Source: Meridianimaribacter flavus (GTDB taxonomy: Bacteria; Bacteroidota; Bacteroidia; Flavobacteriales; Flavobacteriaceae). Taken from it: a stretch of DNA of 64,000 nt. The DNA lies in the NCBI RefSeq assembly GCF_004366715.1, contig NZ_SOQZ01000001.1:930001-994000 (forward strand), given 5' to 3'. The position numbers were made by a program, and so were the translations under genes. Of the stretch, positions 46,364-56,521 are shown piece after piece; the first letter of the stretch is position 1; every line of letters starts with the position of its first letter. The notes beneath the pieces were generated by a model. That model worked only from the letters and a program-made list of their open reading frames with translations, was not told where the DNA came from and did no database searches.

Positions 46364-48745
46364 TTACATGAAACCACCACTTCCTTGGGTTTCATTATCA
46401 TCTCTTTGTTTTCTGCTTAACGCTCTGTATTTTCCACCACCAAATCGGTAAGATAATCCTATGCGCCATTGGTTGCTTTCCCAGTTAAATTCGCCTTCAG
46501 TAGGAAAAGGTCTTGTACCATCAAAAGCAAATTTCATTGAGTTGAAAATATCACTGTAGCTAAAACTAAAAGTTGCTTTGTCCTCAAGGAACGTGTAACG
46601 TAAACCTGTGTTAACTAATGTCATTGGTTTTCTTGTGTTTTGAAGCCCTTTTTCTTGCCCTCTATACATTCCGAAAAGAGATAAATTCAAACTTTTAGTA
46701 ACTTTAAAGTTGTTGTTCATTCTAAAGTTAAAAGTAGAGTTGTCTACATCAACGTTTTCTTGTTCTACAACACCTCTTACAGTTCTGTAATAAAACTCAG
46801 CACTTGTATTTAAACTCCACCATTTTGTTGGTCTGTAGTTTGTAGAGGCTTCAACACCATAAGCTGAATTGTTGTCAAAGTTATCGTAAGTTAATATTAC
46901 GCTTTCTCCTGTTGGATCTTCTGGATCTATATAAACAGCTCTGTTGATTTCATCTTCAATATTTCTGTAAAATGTACCAGCAGTTATGCTACCACCTTTT
47001 ATGATTTTAGTATAGTTAATTTCAAATGAATTGGTAAACTGTTGTCTTAATTCAGGATTACCAATTGAAGTTACTCGAGGTGTACTCCATTCTCTAATTG
47101 GGTTGATTTGTCCTAAACCAGGACGATCAACACGTCTACTATAACTAAATTGTAAAGTGTTTTTTTCTGAAAGATTATAGGTTGCAAATACAGATGGGTA
47201 AATACTGAATTGCTCATCAGTAAATTTGGCATTGTCTTGAGTGTCTTGAGCAAAGTTAGCTTCAACTTCATATTGCTCTAAACGCGCTCCAACTTGGTAA
47301 GACCATTTTTCAAATGTTTTGCCATAAGTGGTGTAAAACGAATATATGCTTCTATTGTACTCATAATTAGAATCGAATAAATTAGCATTTGTAGTATCGT
47401 AAATATTATCAGAGTTATTAGATCTGTATTCTGCACCAATTTCTAGTTTAGCCTTTTCAGATAAAGGGTTAACATAGTCTAAATTTATAACAGTATTGTC
47501 TCTTTTGTTATCAACAACATCAATATAACCAGTGTTGTCATTAAACGCGAAGTTAGCAAACTCATCACTATCAAACGTGCTATAGTCAGCTTCTAAACTT
47601 ATATTATGACCTTCTTTTTTGAAGTCGTGTTTATAAGCTCCATTGTAGGTTGAAGTGTTGTTTTCATTTGAGTTATTGAACACCTGACGGAAATCAGGAA
47701 AATCATTATTTAAATATAATACATCTGTAGTTCCGTTACCTTTACCATCATATATATTTTGATTGGTGTAAAATGAAAGTGTATTACGATCGTTAATATA
47801 GTAATCTACTCCAATTTTATAAAGGTGCGATTTGTTGTTGTTACCAAAATCGAACAATTGCTCAGTATTGTTGTCAAATCGCTCTATCATTCCGTAGTTT
47901 TTGCTTTTCCCTATGTTGTTACCGTAATTTCCGTAGAAGTTAAGTTTTCCATTTCGGTAGTTCATGTCAATTGAACTGTTGAAGTTAGGACTGATTTCTT
48001 TAGCGAAACCTATGTTTACATTACCATTAAAACCAATGTTTGTGTTTTTATGAAGAATGATGTTGATAATACCACTCATTCCTTCAGGATTGTATTTAGC
48101 TGATGGGTTTGTAATTAACTCAACACTTTTAATTGATGTAGAAGGAATTTGTTTTAATAATTGAGCTGCAGGTACATTGGTTGGTTTACCGTCTACAAGT
48201 ACGCGTACATTTTCATTACCACGCAAACTAATGTTTCCGTTTTGGCTGTCAACACTTACTGCAGGAAGATTGTTCATAATTTCTGAAGCAGTCGCTCCAG
48301 TAGTAGTAAGGTCTTTACCAATAGTAATGACTTTTCTGTCAACTTTTTGTTGAATTGAAGATACTTCTGCTACAACAGTCACTTCGTCAAGGCTTGCAAT
48401 ATCTTCTTCAAGCATAATGTTACCAAGGTCAATTCTGTAACTGCCTTTATCGACAATTATTTCTTTGGTTACTGTTTTGTAACCAATGTATTGAGCGCTT
48501 AAAAAACTTTTACCTTCAGGTATGTTTTTAATTTCAAAATTACCTTGATCATCAGTAATCCCACCAGTAATAGTTGTACCAGCAGCATTTTTAATAATAA
48601 TGTTTACGTAAGGTAAGGGTTGGTTGAGGTTTACGTCTAATACTTTTCCGGTTACGGTTCCATCTTTTTCAGTGTTAGCTAATGTAGCATTTGCAGTTAA
48701 AGATAGGGTAAAAGCAAATAGACAAAGCAATAATAACTTTTTCAT
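46364..48745 (-). CDS. TonB-dependent outer-membrane receptor family protein
   Basis: 793 residues with a signal peptide, a carboxypeptidase-regulatory-like domain (about 30-110), a plug domain (DLTTTGATASEIMNNLPAV, then NGNISLRGNENVRVLVDGKP, motifs spaced over 150-230) and a large beta-barrel ending in FGGGKYRALSRKQRD plus a short Gly-rich tail. It matches the outer-membrane beta-barrel group without a SusD partner. The ligand is unknown. Downstream lies the hairpin array. Confidence 0.92.
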   Translation of the reverse strand: MKKLLLLCLFAFTLSLTANATLANTEKDGTVTGKVLDVNLNQPLPYVNIIIKNAAGTTITGGITDDQGNFEIKNIPEGKSFLSAQYIGYKTVTKEIIVDKGSYRIDLGNIMLEEDIASLDEVTVVAEVSSIQQKVDRKVITIGKDLTTTGATASEIMNNLPAVSVDSQNGNISLRGNENVRVLVDGKPTNVPAAQLLKQIPSTSIKSVELITNPSAKYNPEGMSGIINIILHKNTNIGFNGNVNIGFAKEISPNFNSSIDMNYRNGKLNFYGNYGNNIGKSKNYGMIERFDNNTEQLFDFGNNNKSHLYKIGVDYYINDRNTLSFYTNQNIYDGKGNGTTDVLYLNNDFPDFRQVFNNSNENNTSTYNGAYKHDFKKEGHNISLEADYSTFDSDEFANFAFNDNTGYIDVVDNKRDNTVINLDYVNPLSEKAKLEIGAEYRSNNSDNIYDTTNANLFDSNYEYNRSIYSFYTTYGKTFEKWSYQVGARLEQYEVEANFAQDTQDNAKFTDEQFSIYPSVFATYNLSEKNTLQFSYSRRVDRPGLGQINPIREWSTPRVTSIGNPELRQQFTNSFEINYTKIIKGGSITAGTFYRNIEDEINRAVYIDPEDPTGESVILTYDNFDNNSAYGVEASTNYRPTKWWSLNTSAEFYYRTVRGVVEQENVDVDNSTFNFRMNNNFKVTKSLNLSLFGMYRGQEKGLQNTRKPMTLVNTGLRYTFLEDKATFSFSYSDIFNSMKFAFDGTRPFPTEGEFNWESNQWRIGLSYRFGGGKYRALSRKQRDDNETQGSGGFM

Positions 48746-48850
48746 TTTTTGATTGATTGATTAGTTTTGTTTTTTTACGATTGTATTTGATAGACGCCTT
48801 TATGAATTTTGTGTTACTCTTTTTAACACTACTTAACAACATTTTAACAT

Positions 48851-49213
48851 ATGAGCAAAAAAACCTTAGTATTTGGAGCCTCTATTAAGCCTAATAGATA
48901 TTCAAACTATGCTGTAGAACGATTAGTGAATAATAACCATGAGGTAGTAGCTTATGGAAGCAAAAGCGGGACGATTTCAGGAGTTGAAATTGATACTGAA
49001 TTATTACCTTATAAAGATTTAAATACTGTTACACTTTATCTTAACCCAACGGTTCAAAAAGAATATTACGATTATATTATTGGGCTTAAACCTGAGCGAG
49101 TTATTTTTAACCCAGGAACAGAAAACGATGAGTTTTATAAATTATTAGATAAAAACAATATTCCTCATGAAGCGTCTTGTACTTTAGTGCTTTTGTCTAC
49201 GAATCAATATTAA
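48851..49213 (+). CDS. CoA-binding (Rossmann) domain protein
   Basis: 120 residues, [20 protein letters not shown] at the start and the later [12 protein letters not shown], as in the small CoA-binding YccU-like family. Enzyme activity is not established. It ends 30 bp inside the convergent symporter gene. Confidence 0.88.
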   Translation: MSKKTLVFGASIKPNRYSNYAVERLVNNNHEVVAYGSKSGTISGVEIDTELLPYKDLNTVTLYLNPTVQKEYYDYIIGLKPERVIFNPGTENDEFYKLLDKNNIPHEASCTLVLLSTNQY

Positions 49214-50632
49214 TCCTAAATAGGTTAGTAATCCATTTATAATAAGGATTTCAAAGCCAATTTGATAACCGTTGAATAAAGTTTCGGAATAGGCGTTTAA
49301 AAGATAAGATACAATAGGAGCAATTATAGCAATAATCCATACATATTTGTCTTTTATTTGAGATTTGGTTAGAATACCAAAAGCAAACAACCCAAGTAGT
49401 GGTCCATAGGTGTAACCAGCAGCTTTAAATAATTCCCAGATAACAGAAACATCTTTAAAAATTAAATCAAAAAGTATAATTACAAGTACTAAAACTATAC
49501 TTGTGAAAATATGTACTGTTTTTCTGATTTTCTTTTGTTGTTCTTTTGGTTTTTTGTCTAGCTCAATAATATCGATGCAAAACGAAGTCGTTAGTGAAGT
49601 AAGCGCTGAGTCTGCACTAGAGTAAGCAGCAGCGATTAAACCAAGAATAAAAAAGGCTGAAGTTATGATTCCTATTTCAGGTAGCATAGCTATGGTTGGA
49701 AAAAGGTCATCTTTGCTTGCTGTAATATTATTTTGTTGTGCATATTGAGTAAGTAAAAGACCAAGCACTAAAAAGAGAATGTTTACAAAAATTAAAACCA
49801 CACTAAAGCTTACCATGTTTTTTTGAGCTTCTTTTAGGTTTTTACAGGTTAGGTTTTTTTGCATCATATCTTGGTCAAGTCCAGTCATGGTAATAGTTAT
49901 GAACATACCTGCCAAAAAGCTTTTAACGAAATATTGAGCATCATTCACATCTTCAAAAAAGAATACTTTACTCATTGTACTTTCCTTTACATTGGTATAA
50001 ATGTCAGAAACACTATTTAAGTCTAGTGCAGATGCTAAAAACAGAATAGTAACAACTACTGAAACCAACATGAAAAGTGTTTGAAGCGTATCAGTAAATA
50101 TGATGGTTTTAATTCCGCCTTTAAATGTATAAAGCCAAATAAGCGCAATAGTGATGATAACCGTTATAAAAAAAGGAATTTCAAACTGATTAAAAATTAG
50201 TAATTGTAGCACTTTTGCTACTAAAAATAAACGAAATGCAGCACCAACAGTTCTTGAAATTAAAAAAGCAACAGAACCGGTTTTATAACTCGTGTTTCCA
50301 AATCTATCTCTTAAATAGGTGTAAATTGAAGTTAGGTTTAGCCTGTAGTAAATAGGTAATAATACATAGGCAATTACTAGGTAGCCAAACAAATACCCAA
50401 AAACAACTTGTAGATAACCAAACTGCTTACTCTCTACAGCACCAGGAACCGAAATAAAAGTAACTCCCGAAAGTGAAGCACCAATCATTCCAAAAGCAAC
50501 AAGGTACCAAGGAGCAGATTTATTGGCTTTAAAGAACGCTTCGTTAGAATCTTCTTTACTTGTGAAGTAAGAAATTAAAATTAATACGACAAAGTAACCA
50601 ATGATAAGTAGTGCTATTGAACTAGGAGACAT
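49184..50632 (-). CDS. Sodium:solute symporter (SSS family)
   Basis: 482 residues with about 13 hydrophobic segments. The SSS landmarks are [19 protein letters not shown] near the N-terminus, [16 protein letters not shown] in the middle and [19 protein letters not shown] later. It imports an organic solute with sodium; the substrate cannot be told. Overlaps the CoA-binding gene by 30 bp at the 3' ends. Confidence 0.92.
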   Translation of the reverse strand: MSPSSIALLIIGYFVVLILISYFTSKEDSNEAFFKANKSAPWYLVAFGMIGASLSGVTFISVPGAVESKQFGYLQVVFGYLFGYLVIAYVLLPIYYRLNLTSIYTYLRDRFGNTSYKTGSVAFLISRTVGAAFRLFLVAKVLQLLIFNQFEIPFFITVIITIALIWLYTFKGGIKTIIFTDTLQTLFMLVSVVVTILFLASALDLNSVSDIYTNVKESTMSKVFFFEDVNDAQYFVKSFLAGMFITITMTGLDQDMMQKNLTCKNLKEAQKNMVSFSVVLIFVNILFLVLGLLLTQYAQQNNITASKDDLFPTIAMLPEIGIITSAFFILGLIAAAYSSADSALTSLTTSFCIDIIELDKKPKEQQKKIRKTVHIFTSIVLVLVIILFDLIFKDVSVIWELFKAAGYTYGPLLGLFAFGILTKSQIKDKYVWIIAIIAPIVSYLLNAYSETLFNGYQIGFEILIINGLLTYLGLILIRRQKH

Positions 50633-50715
50633 AAAAATAAAATATTAACAATACTATTGTTTTTAAAATACTATTTTTGAAAAATTTAATAAAACACAAT
50701 ATTAACTAAATTAAA

Positions 50716-53238
50716 ATGAAAAAATTTTACATTTCTTTAGTTTTCTCATTATTCATGATGACATCTTGGTCTCAAGAATATAAAAGAATGATGGATGCAG
50801 GTACCTACACTGTAGAAGAAATCATAGCAGAGGCTGAAGCTTATTTTGCAATTGAAGGAACTGGACAAGGTAAAGGTTACAAACCTTACAAAAGATGGGA
50901 ATACCAAGCCTTGAGAAATATGGATGAAAACGGAATGCTTAAAACGCCTGAGTTTTATTTTGAAGAACTTGAAAACTACAATAATTATATTAATCAAAAT
51001 TCAGGATTAGCAAGAACTACTGTTGGTACTTGGGAGCAATTAGGACCAACAAATTGGAACCAAACAAGTGGATGGAATCCAGGAGTAGGAAGAGTAACAT
51101 CTATTGCTGTAGATGCTTCAAACTCTAATCATATTATTGCAGGAGCAAACTCTGGAGGTGTATGGAAAACTCTTGATGGAGGCGCTACTTGGGAGGTGTT
51201 AACAGACAATATGTCGAATTTATATGTATATGCATTAGCAATAGATCCTAATGATTCATCAACATATTATTGGGGAACCACAAGCGGAAATATATTTAAG
51301 TCTACTGATGCAGGAGCTACATGGAATTTCTGGTCTGATACTGGAAATGGAAGTGTAAATAAAATCATTATTGATCCGGCAAATTCTAACAAAATGTATT
51401 GCAGTGTGCAAAGTGGAGGTATTTTTAAATCTTCAAATGCTGGAGCTAACTGGACATTAATAAACGAGTCTGCAACAAATGGTTATGATGTTGAGTTTAA
51501 ACCAGGAGATTCTAACACCATTTATGCTTCAGGGCAAGGTGTATTTGTGTCAACAGATGGAGGAACTAACTTTTCTGAAATTACAGGTGTATTTTCAAAT
51601 GGACCTAAGATGATAGGCGTTTCAGCTAATAGTCCTTCAACAGTATATGTTATTGAAGCCAGTGGAAGTGCATTCGGAAGCTTGTACAAATCGACAGATA
51701 GTGCTGTTACTTTTAGTGAGTTAGACCACGATGGTAAAAATTATTTTGGATATAGCTCTGACCCTGAAGATCCAAGCGATGTTGGTTCTGGTCAAGCACC
51801 TAGAGATATGGATATAACAGTTAATCCAGCAGATGCAAATGAAGTACATATTGCTGGTATTAATACGTGGCGCTCTTTAGATGGAGGTGTTTCATTTAAT
51901 ATTTCTTCCCAGTGGATTCCGCAGAATGCTGCAGCACAGGGGATTGGGTATTGTCATGCTGATGTAGATATTTTGGAGTTTGTAGGTGATAAGTTATATG
52001 CAGGAACTGATGGAGGTATTTATGTTGCTAATAACCCTTCTTCAGCGTTAACAGCAAATTTTTATACTGATTTATCTGCTGGAATGAGTATCAAGCAGTT
52101 TTATAAGTTTGGTATTACGCAGTCTGATCCTGTAATTATTAGTGGAGGTTCTCAAGATAATGGAACATCAGCGTATTTGGCTAATGGAGATTGGATTGAT
52201 TGGTTAGGCGCAGATGGAATGGAGTCGTTTGTTGATAAGAATAATAGCAATATAATGTATGGTACTTCTCAATATGGTACTACATACAAAACTATTAATG
52301 GAGGATCAAACATATCTAATTTAGTTAAGCCTGACGGAAAAGGAGGTCAAAACTTTTACAATTGGGTTGTGCCTTTTGAGCAAGATCCACTTGTTCAAAA
52401 TACTATTTATATTGCTTTTGACGAGGTTTATATGTCTACTAATGGAGGTACAAGTTGGACTTCAGTGTCGCAAAATTTTGGTGCTAACATAGACAATTTA
52501 AAAGTAGCGCCTTCAAATAGTAGCTACATGTACTTGTCAATAAATGGAAACTTATATAAAAATACTTTTGTAGGTATTGTTAATAGTTGGTCGCAGCTCT
52601 CTGGGTTTTCGGGTTCTGTAAATTCGATAGCAATTCATCCAACAGATCCAAATAAAGTAGCAATAGCTACAACATCTACTCAAAAAGTATATGTGTCTTC
52701 AAATGGAGGAGTAACTTGGACTCCTTATGGATTTGATTTACCTAACTTTAGCGCTCAGGCTTTAACCTGGCATGACAATGGTGAGGATGGTTTATACTTA
52801 GGTATGAACTATGGTGTATATTATATTGATAATACTACAGGAAATAGCTGGCAACCATTTAGCAATAACTTACCTAATGTAATTATTAGCGAGCTTGAAA
52901 TAAATACAGTTGAAAACAAAATTTATGCAGCTACTTATGGTAGAGGTGTGTGGAGGTCTAATTTGTATGATGCTAGCTTAAGTGTTAGTGAGTTTGACTT
53001 ACAATCGTTAAATATGTACCCTAACCCAGCAAAAACTCAAATTAATCTACGTTGGGATAAAGGAGATGACGTGTCAATAAGAATCTATAACTCTATTGGT
53101 AAATTAATGTATTATGCTAAGGATGAAAATCTTTTAGATACTTACACAATAGATGTTGCTCAATACGCTTCTGGTCTTTATTTTGTTAAAGTAAACACCT
53201 TAAATGGAGTGGTAACTAAAAAGCTTATTATAGAATAA
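50716..53238 (+). CDS. T9SS-secreted BNR/sortilin-repeat protein
   Basis: 840 residues: a signal peptide (ISLVFSLFMMTSWS), multiple BNR/sortilin-type repeats (VWKTLDGGATWEVL, IFKSTDAGATWNFW, VYVSSNGGVTWTP), forming one or two beta-propellers, and a C-terminal type A sorting domain (NMYPNPAKTQINLRW to GVVTKKLIIE). The type IX system exports such cargo across the outer membrane. The propeller resembles glycan- or peptide-binding exoproteins; the substrate is unknown. Confidence 0.93.
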   Translation: MKKFYISLVFSLFMMTSWSQEYKRMMDAGTYTVEEIIAEAEAYFAIEGTGQGKGYKPYKRWEYQALRNMDENGMLKTPEFYFEELENYNNYINQNSGLARTTVGTWEQLGPTNWNQTSGWNPGVGRVTSIAVDASNSNHIIAGANSGGVWKTLDGGATWEVLTDNMSNLYVYALAIDPNDSSTYYWGTTSGNIFKSTDAGATWNFWSDTGNGSVNKIIIDPANSNKMYCSVQSGGIFKSSNAGANWTLINESATNGYDVEFKPGDSNTIYASGQGVFVSTDGGTNFSEITGVFSNGPKMIGVSANSPSTVYVIEASGSAFGSLYKSTDSAVTFSELDHDGKNYFGYSSDPEDPSDVGSGQAPRDMDITVNPADANEVHIAGINTWRSLDGGVSFNISSQWIPQNAAAQGIGYCHADVDILEFVGDKLYAGTDGGIYVANNPSSALTANFYTDLSAGMSIKQFYKFGITQSDPVIISGGSQDNGTSAYLANGDWIDWLGADGMESFVDKNNSNIMYGTSQYGTTYKTINGGSNISNLVKPDGKGGQNFYNWVVPFEQDPLVQNTIYIAFDEVYMSTNGGTSWTSVSQNFGANIDNLKVAPSNSSYMYLSINGNLYKNTFVGIVNSWSQLSGFSGSVNSIAIHPTDPNKVAIATTSTQKVYVSSNGGVTWTPYGFDLPNFSAQALTWHDNGEDGLYLGMNYGVYYIDNTTGNSWQPFSNNLPNVIISELEINTVENKIYAATYGRGVWRSNLYDASLSVSEFDLQSLNMYPNPAKTQINLRWDKGDDVSIRIYNSIGKLMYYAKDENLLDTYTIDVAQYASGLYFVKVNTLNGVVTKKLIIE

Positions 53239-53256
53239 AGCTTTATAAAACATTAT

Positions 53257-53293
53257 AAAAACCCAATACTGTAAAAAGAGTATTGGGTTTTTT
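53257..53293 (+). terminator. Terminator of the T9SS cargo gene
   Basis: AAAAACCCAATACT (53257-53270) pairs perfectly with AGTATTGGGTTTTT (53279-53292), followed by T. Confidence 0.93.
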
Positions 53294-53319
53294 GTAAGTA
53301 ATAAACTCATAAATTGTAG

Positions 53320-53327
53320 TACCTTTG
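53320..53327 (+). promoter_or_regulatory. recR -7 box
   Basis: TACCTTTG ends six bases before the recR ATG at 53333, implying a nearly leaderless mRNA. The -33 TTTG is not at a clean distance. Confidence 0.5.
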
Positions 53328-53332
53328 CTTGT

Positions 53333-53950
53333 ATGGAATTTTCTTCAAAATTATTAGAAAAAGCTGTTGATGAAATGTCTCAATTACCAGGTGTTGGTAA
53401 GCGTACTGCGTTACGTTTAGTACTACATTTATTGGGACAGCCAAAAGAAAATACATTGCAGTTAGTCGAAGCATTAAGCACTATGCGTAATGATATTAAG
53501 TTTTGTAAAAACTGTAATAATATTAGCGATACCGATTTGTGCGAAATTTGCTCAAACCCTAATAGAGTAGAAGATGTTATTTGTGTAGTTGAAGACATTA
53601 GGGATGTAATGGCAATTGAAAACACAAGTTCTTTTAAAGGATTGTATCATGTGCTTGGAGGCAAAATTTCTCCTATGGATGGTGTTGGTCCTAACGATTT
53701 AAACATTGAACCATTGGTTCAAAAAGCTAGAGAAGGAAAAATCAAAGAGCTTATTTTTGCCTTGGGTTCAACTATGGAAGGCGATACTACTAATTTCTAT
53801 ATTTATAAGCAAATACAAGAGTTTAATATCACTACATCTACTATTGCTAGAGGTATTTCGGTAGGTAATGAGTTAGAATATACTGACGAAATCACCTTAG
53901 GTAGAAGTATCATTAACAGAATTCCTTTTGAAACCTCTTTAAAATCGTAA
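53333..53950 (+). CDS. recR: Recombination protein RecR
   Basis: 205 residues: an N-terminal helix-hairpin-helix ([20 protein letters not shown]), a four-cysteine zinc finger ([16 protein letters not shown]) and a Toprim domain ([27 protein letters not shown]). With RecO it loads RecA at gaps. It is followed by a glycosyltransferase gene 7 bp later. Confidence 0.97.
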   Translation: MEFSSKLLEKAVDEMSQLPGVGKRTALRLVLHLLGQPKENTLQLVEALSTMRNDIKFCKNCNNISDTDLCEICSNPNRVEDVICVVEDIRDVMAIENTSSFKGLYHVLGGKISPMDGVGPNDLNIEPLVQKAREGKIKELIFALGSTMEGDTTNFYIYKQIQEFNITTSTIARGISVGNELEYTDEITLGRSIINRIPFETSLKS

Positions 53951-53957
53951 AGTTATA

Positions 53958-55064
53958 TTGAAATTATCAGTTGTCATATTAAACTATAATGTGCAATACT
54001 TTTTAGAATCCTGTTTAAAAAGTGTTCAAAAAGCTATTGATGGTATTGAAGCCGAAATAATTGTAGTAGATAACAACTCTAGTGATAGAAGTTGTGATAT
54101 GGTAAAAACGCATTTTCCTGATGTTGTTTTAATAGAGAATAAAGAAAACTCAGGATTTTCCAAAGGAAATAATATTGGTGAATCACAAGCCAAAGGAGAG
54201 TACTTATGTATTTTAAATCCAGATACGATTGTTGCTGAAGACACATTTAAGATACTTTTAGAGTTTGCTAATGGCATTGAAAACTTAGGTGTTTTAGGTT
54301 GCAGGTTAGTAGATGGTACAGGTCACTTTTTACCAGAAAGCAAGCGAAACATCCCAAAACCCAATGTAGCGCTTAAAAAGCTGCTTGGTAAACCTCAATC
54401 GTATTATGCAACACAAATTGAAGAAGAAGCAATAGGTGAAGTTCCTATTTTTGTTGGTGCTTTTATGATATTGAAAAAAGAGGTTTATAATGAAGTTGGA
54501 GGGTTTGATGAGGACTATTTTATGTATGGAGAAGATGTGGATTTATCATACAAAGTCCTAAAAGCTGGTTATGACAACTATTATAATGGTAACACTACTA
54601 TTATTCATTATAAAGGTGAGAGCACATTAAAAGACCTTAACTATGCCAAGCGTTTTTATGGTGCAATGCAAATTTTTTACAAAAAGCATTTTAAAAGCAA
54701 TTTTATATTCAATTCATTGGTTTGGTTAGGGATTAGAGGTGCTTATTTAATGCGATCTGAACCTTTAGTTGCTAAAAACAGAATAGATAGTTATACATTA
54801 GTTTCTAAAGATATTCCTAGAGGTTTAAAAGAGGCTTTAAACAAACCTATTACACAGGTGACATCAATTGATACGGTTGAAGAGTATACCGAAATAATTT
54901 TTGATGCTGAATATGTAACCTATAAATCTATAATTGAGCATATTTCAAATCCTGAAATTAATAATAAGGCATTTTTTAAGATTTTACCAAAAAATGCTAA
55001 TTTTATCATCGGAAGCAATAGCTCTAAAAACAGAGGTGAGGTTATCCATTTTAAAAAAGATTAA
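53958..55064 (+). CDS. Family 2 glycosyltransferase (TTG start)
   Basis: 368 residues starting at a TTG (53958), the only start that keeps the conserved beginning MKLSVVILNYN. The GT-A features are VVDNNSSDRS, LCILNPDT (metal-binding region) and a late GEDVDLSYKVLKAGY with acceptor-side Asp. It probably transfers a sugar to cell-surface glycan, similar to rhamnosyltransferase-like enzymes. It is 7 bp after recR, so it may be co-transcribed. Confidence 0.88.
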   Translation: MKLSVVILNYNVQYFLESCLKSVQKAIDGIEAEIIVVDNNSSDRSCDMVKTHFPDVVLIENKENSGFSKGNNIGESQAKGEYLCILNPDTIVAEDTFKILLEFANGIENLGVLGCRLVDGTGHFLPESKRNIPKPNVALKKLLGKPQSYYATQIEEEAIGEVPIFVGAFMILKKEVYNEVGGFDEDYFMYGEDVDLSYKVLKAGYDNYYNGNTTIIHYKGESTLKDLNYAKRFYGAMQIFYKKHFKSNFIFNSLVWLGIRGAYLMRSEPLVAKNRIDSYTLVSKDIPRGLKEALNKPITQVTSIDTVEEYTEIIFDAEYVTYKSIIEHISNPEINNKAFFKILPKNANFIIGSNSSKNRGEVIHFKKD

Positions 55065-55099
55065 TTGAAGAAACAACAATAGATTAGATGTTTTTTTAT

Positions 55100-55107
55100 T
55101 AATTTTG
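55100..55107 (+). promoter_or_regulatory. -7 box upstream of the E2 gene
   Basis: TAATTTTG, 38 bp before the ATG; the -33 element is only partly preserved. Confidence 0.5.
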
Positions 55108-55144
55108 CAAACGAAAAACCCAAAAACACTTTTTCATTATTAAT

Positions 55145-56467
55145 ATGGCAAAATTTGAATTAAAACTCCCTAAGATGGGAGAAAGCGTAGCAGAAGCAAC
55201 AATAACATCTTGGTTAAAAGAAGTTGGTGATACTATTGAGGCTGATGAGGCTGTTCTTGAAATTGCTACAGATAAAGTGGATAGTGAAGTTCCAAGTGAA
55301 GTAGATGGTGTTTTAGTAGAAAAACTTTTCAATGCTGATGATGTTGTGCAAGTTGGTCAAACTATTGCTATTATTGAAACCGAAGGAGAAGTTTCAACTG
55401 AGGCTCCTGCTGTAACTACTGAGCCTGTTAAAGAAGAAACAGCTAAACAAGTAGCAGTTGCTGAAGTTGCAAAAACCGTTGAGGTTGCTAAAGAAACTGT
55501 AGCTCCTGTGATATCTTCTGGAGACCGTTTTTATTCGCCATTAGTAAAAAATATGGCAAAACAAGAAGGTATTAGTCAAGCAGAATTAGATGCTATTCCT
55601 GGTACAGGAAAAGAAGGACGTGTCACTAAAAATGATATGTTATCTTATATTGAAAATAGAGACTCACAACCTAAACCTGTTCAAGAAGTAGCTAAAGTAG
55701 CTCCAACGCAAAACAATGGAGTTGCACAACCAAAAGCTGCTCCAGTAGTAAGTAGTGGAGACGATGAGATTATTGAAATGACTAGAATGGGCAAATTAAT
55801 TGCACATCATATGGTGGAGTCAGTACAAACTTCTGCTCACGTGCAAAGTTTTATTGAAGCTGATGTTACTAGAATATGGAACTGGAGAAAAAAGGTGAAA
55901 GATGCTTTCCTAAAGAGAGAAGGTGAAAACCTAACCTTTACACCAATTTTTATGGAAGCTGTAGCTAAAGCATTAAGAGATTTTCCTATGATGAATATTT
56001 CAGTTCAAGGAGATAGCATCATTAAGAAAAAACATATCAATTTAGGTATGGCAGCTGCATTACCAGATGGAAACCTTATTGTGCCAGTTATAAAAGATGC
56101 AGATCAACTTAACTTGGTTGGTATGACCAAAAAAGTAAATGACTTAGCAACTAGAGCAAGAGATAATAAATTAAAACCAGACGATATACAAGGAGGAACC
56201 TATACTGTAACTAATGTAGGAACCTTTGGTAGTATTATGGGAACACCAATTATTAATCAACCTCAAGTAGGTATTTTAGCACTAGGAGCTATCCGAAAAG
56301 TACCTGCAGTTGTTGAAACTCCTGAAGGTGATTTTATTGGGATTCGTTATAAAATGTTCTTATCGCACTCTTATGACCATAGAGTTGTAAATGGAGCGTT
56401 AGGAGGACAATTTGTTAAGGCTGTAAAAGATTATCTCGAAGCTTGGGATTCTAACAGAGAAATCTAA
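55145..56467 (+). CDS. 2-oxo acid dehydrogenase E2 (dihydrolipoamide acyltransferase)
   Basis: 440 residues in the usual order: a lipoyl domain (ATDKVDSEVPSE, lipoyl Lys near residue 43), an Ala/Pro/Val-rich linker, an E1/E3-binding domain (SPLVKNMAKQEGISQAELD) and the acyltransferase core. In the active-site motif YDHRVVNGALGG the catalytic His is residue 412 but the usual Asp is Asn (416). Likely the branched-chain or 2-oxoglutarate complex; E1 and E3 are not nearby. Confidence 0.92.
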   Translation: MAKFELKLPKMGESVAEATITSWLKEVGDTIEADEAVLEIATDKVDSEVPSEVDGVLVEKLFNADDVVQVGQTIAIIETEGEVSTEAPAVTTEPVKEETAKQVAVAEVAKTVEVAKETVAPVISSGDRFYSPLVKNMAKQEGISQAELDAIPGTGKEGRVTKNDMLSYIENRDSQPKPVQEVAKVAPTQNNGVAQPKAAPVVSSGDDEIIEMTRMGKLIAHHMVESVQTSAHVQSFIEADVTRIWNWRKKVKDAFLKREGENLTFTPIFMEAVAKALRDFPMMNISVQGDSIIKKKHINLGMAAALPDGNLIVPVIKDADQLNLVGMTKKVNDLATRARDNKLKPDDIQGGTYTVTNVGTFGSIMGTPIINQPQVGILALGAIRKVPAVVETPEGDFIGIRYKMFLSHSYDHRVVNGALGGQFVKAVKDYLEAWDSNREI

Positions 56468-56487
56468 AATTCTATAAATCATAAAAT

Positions 56488-56515
56488 AAAGCACAATCCT
56501 AGATTGTGCTTTTTT
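56488..56515. terminator. Terminator between E2 and the photolyase
   Basis: GCACAATC (56491-56498) and GATTGTGC (56502-56509) with a 3-base loop, extended by A/T pairs. T-runs on both strands serve two convergent genes. Confidence 0.92.
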
Positions 56516-56521
56516 AATGTC

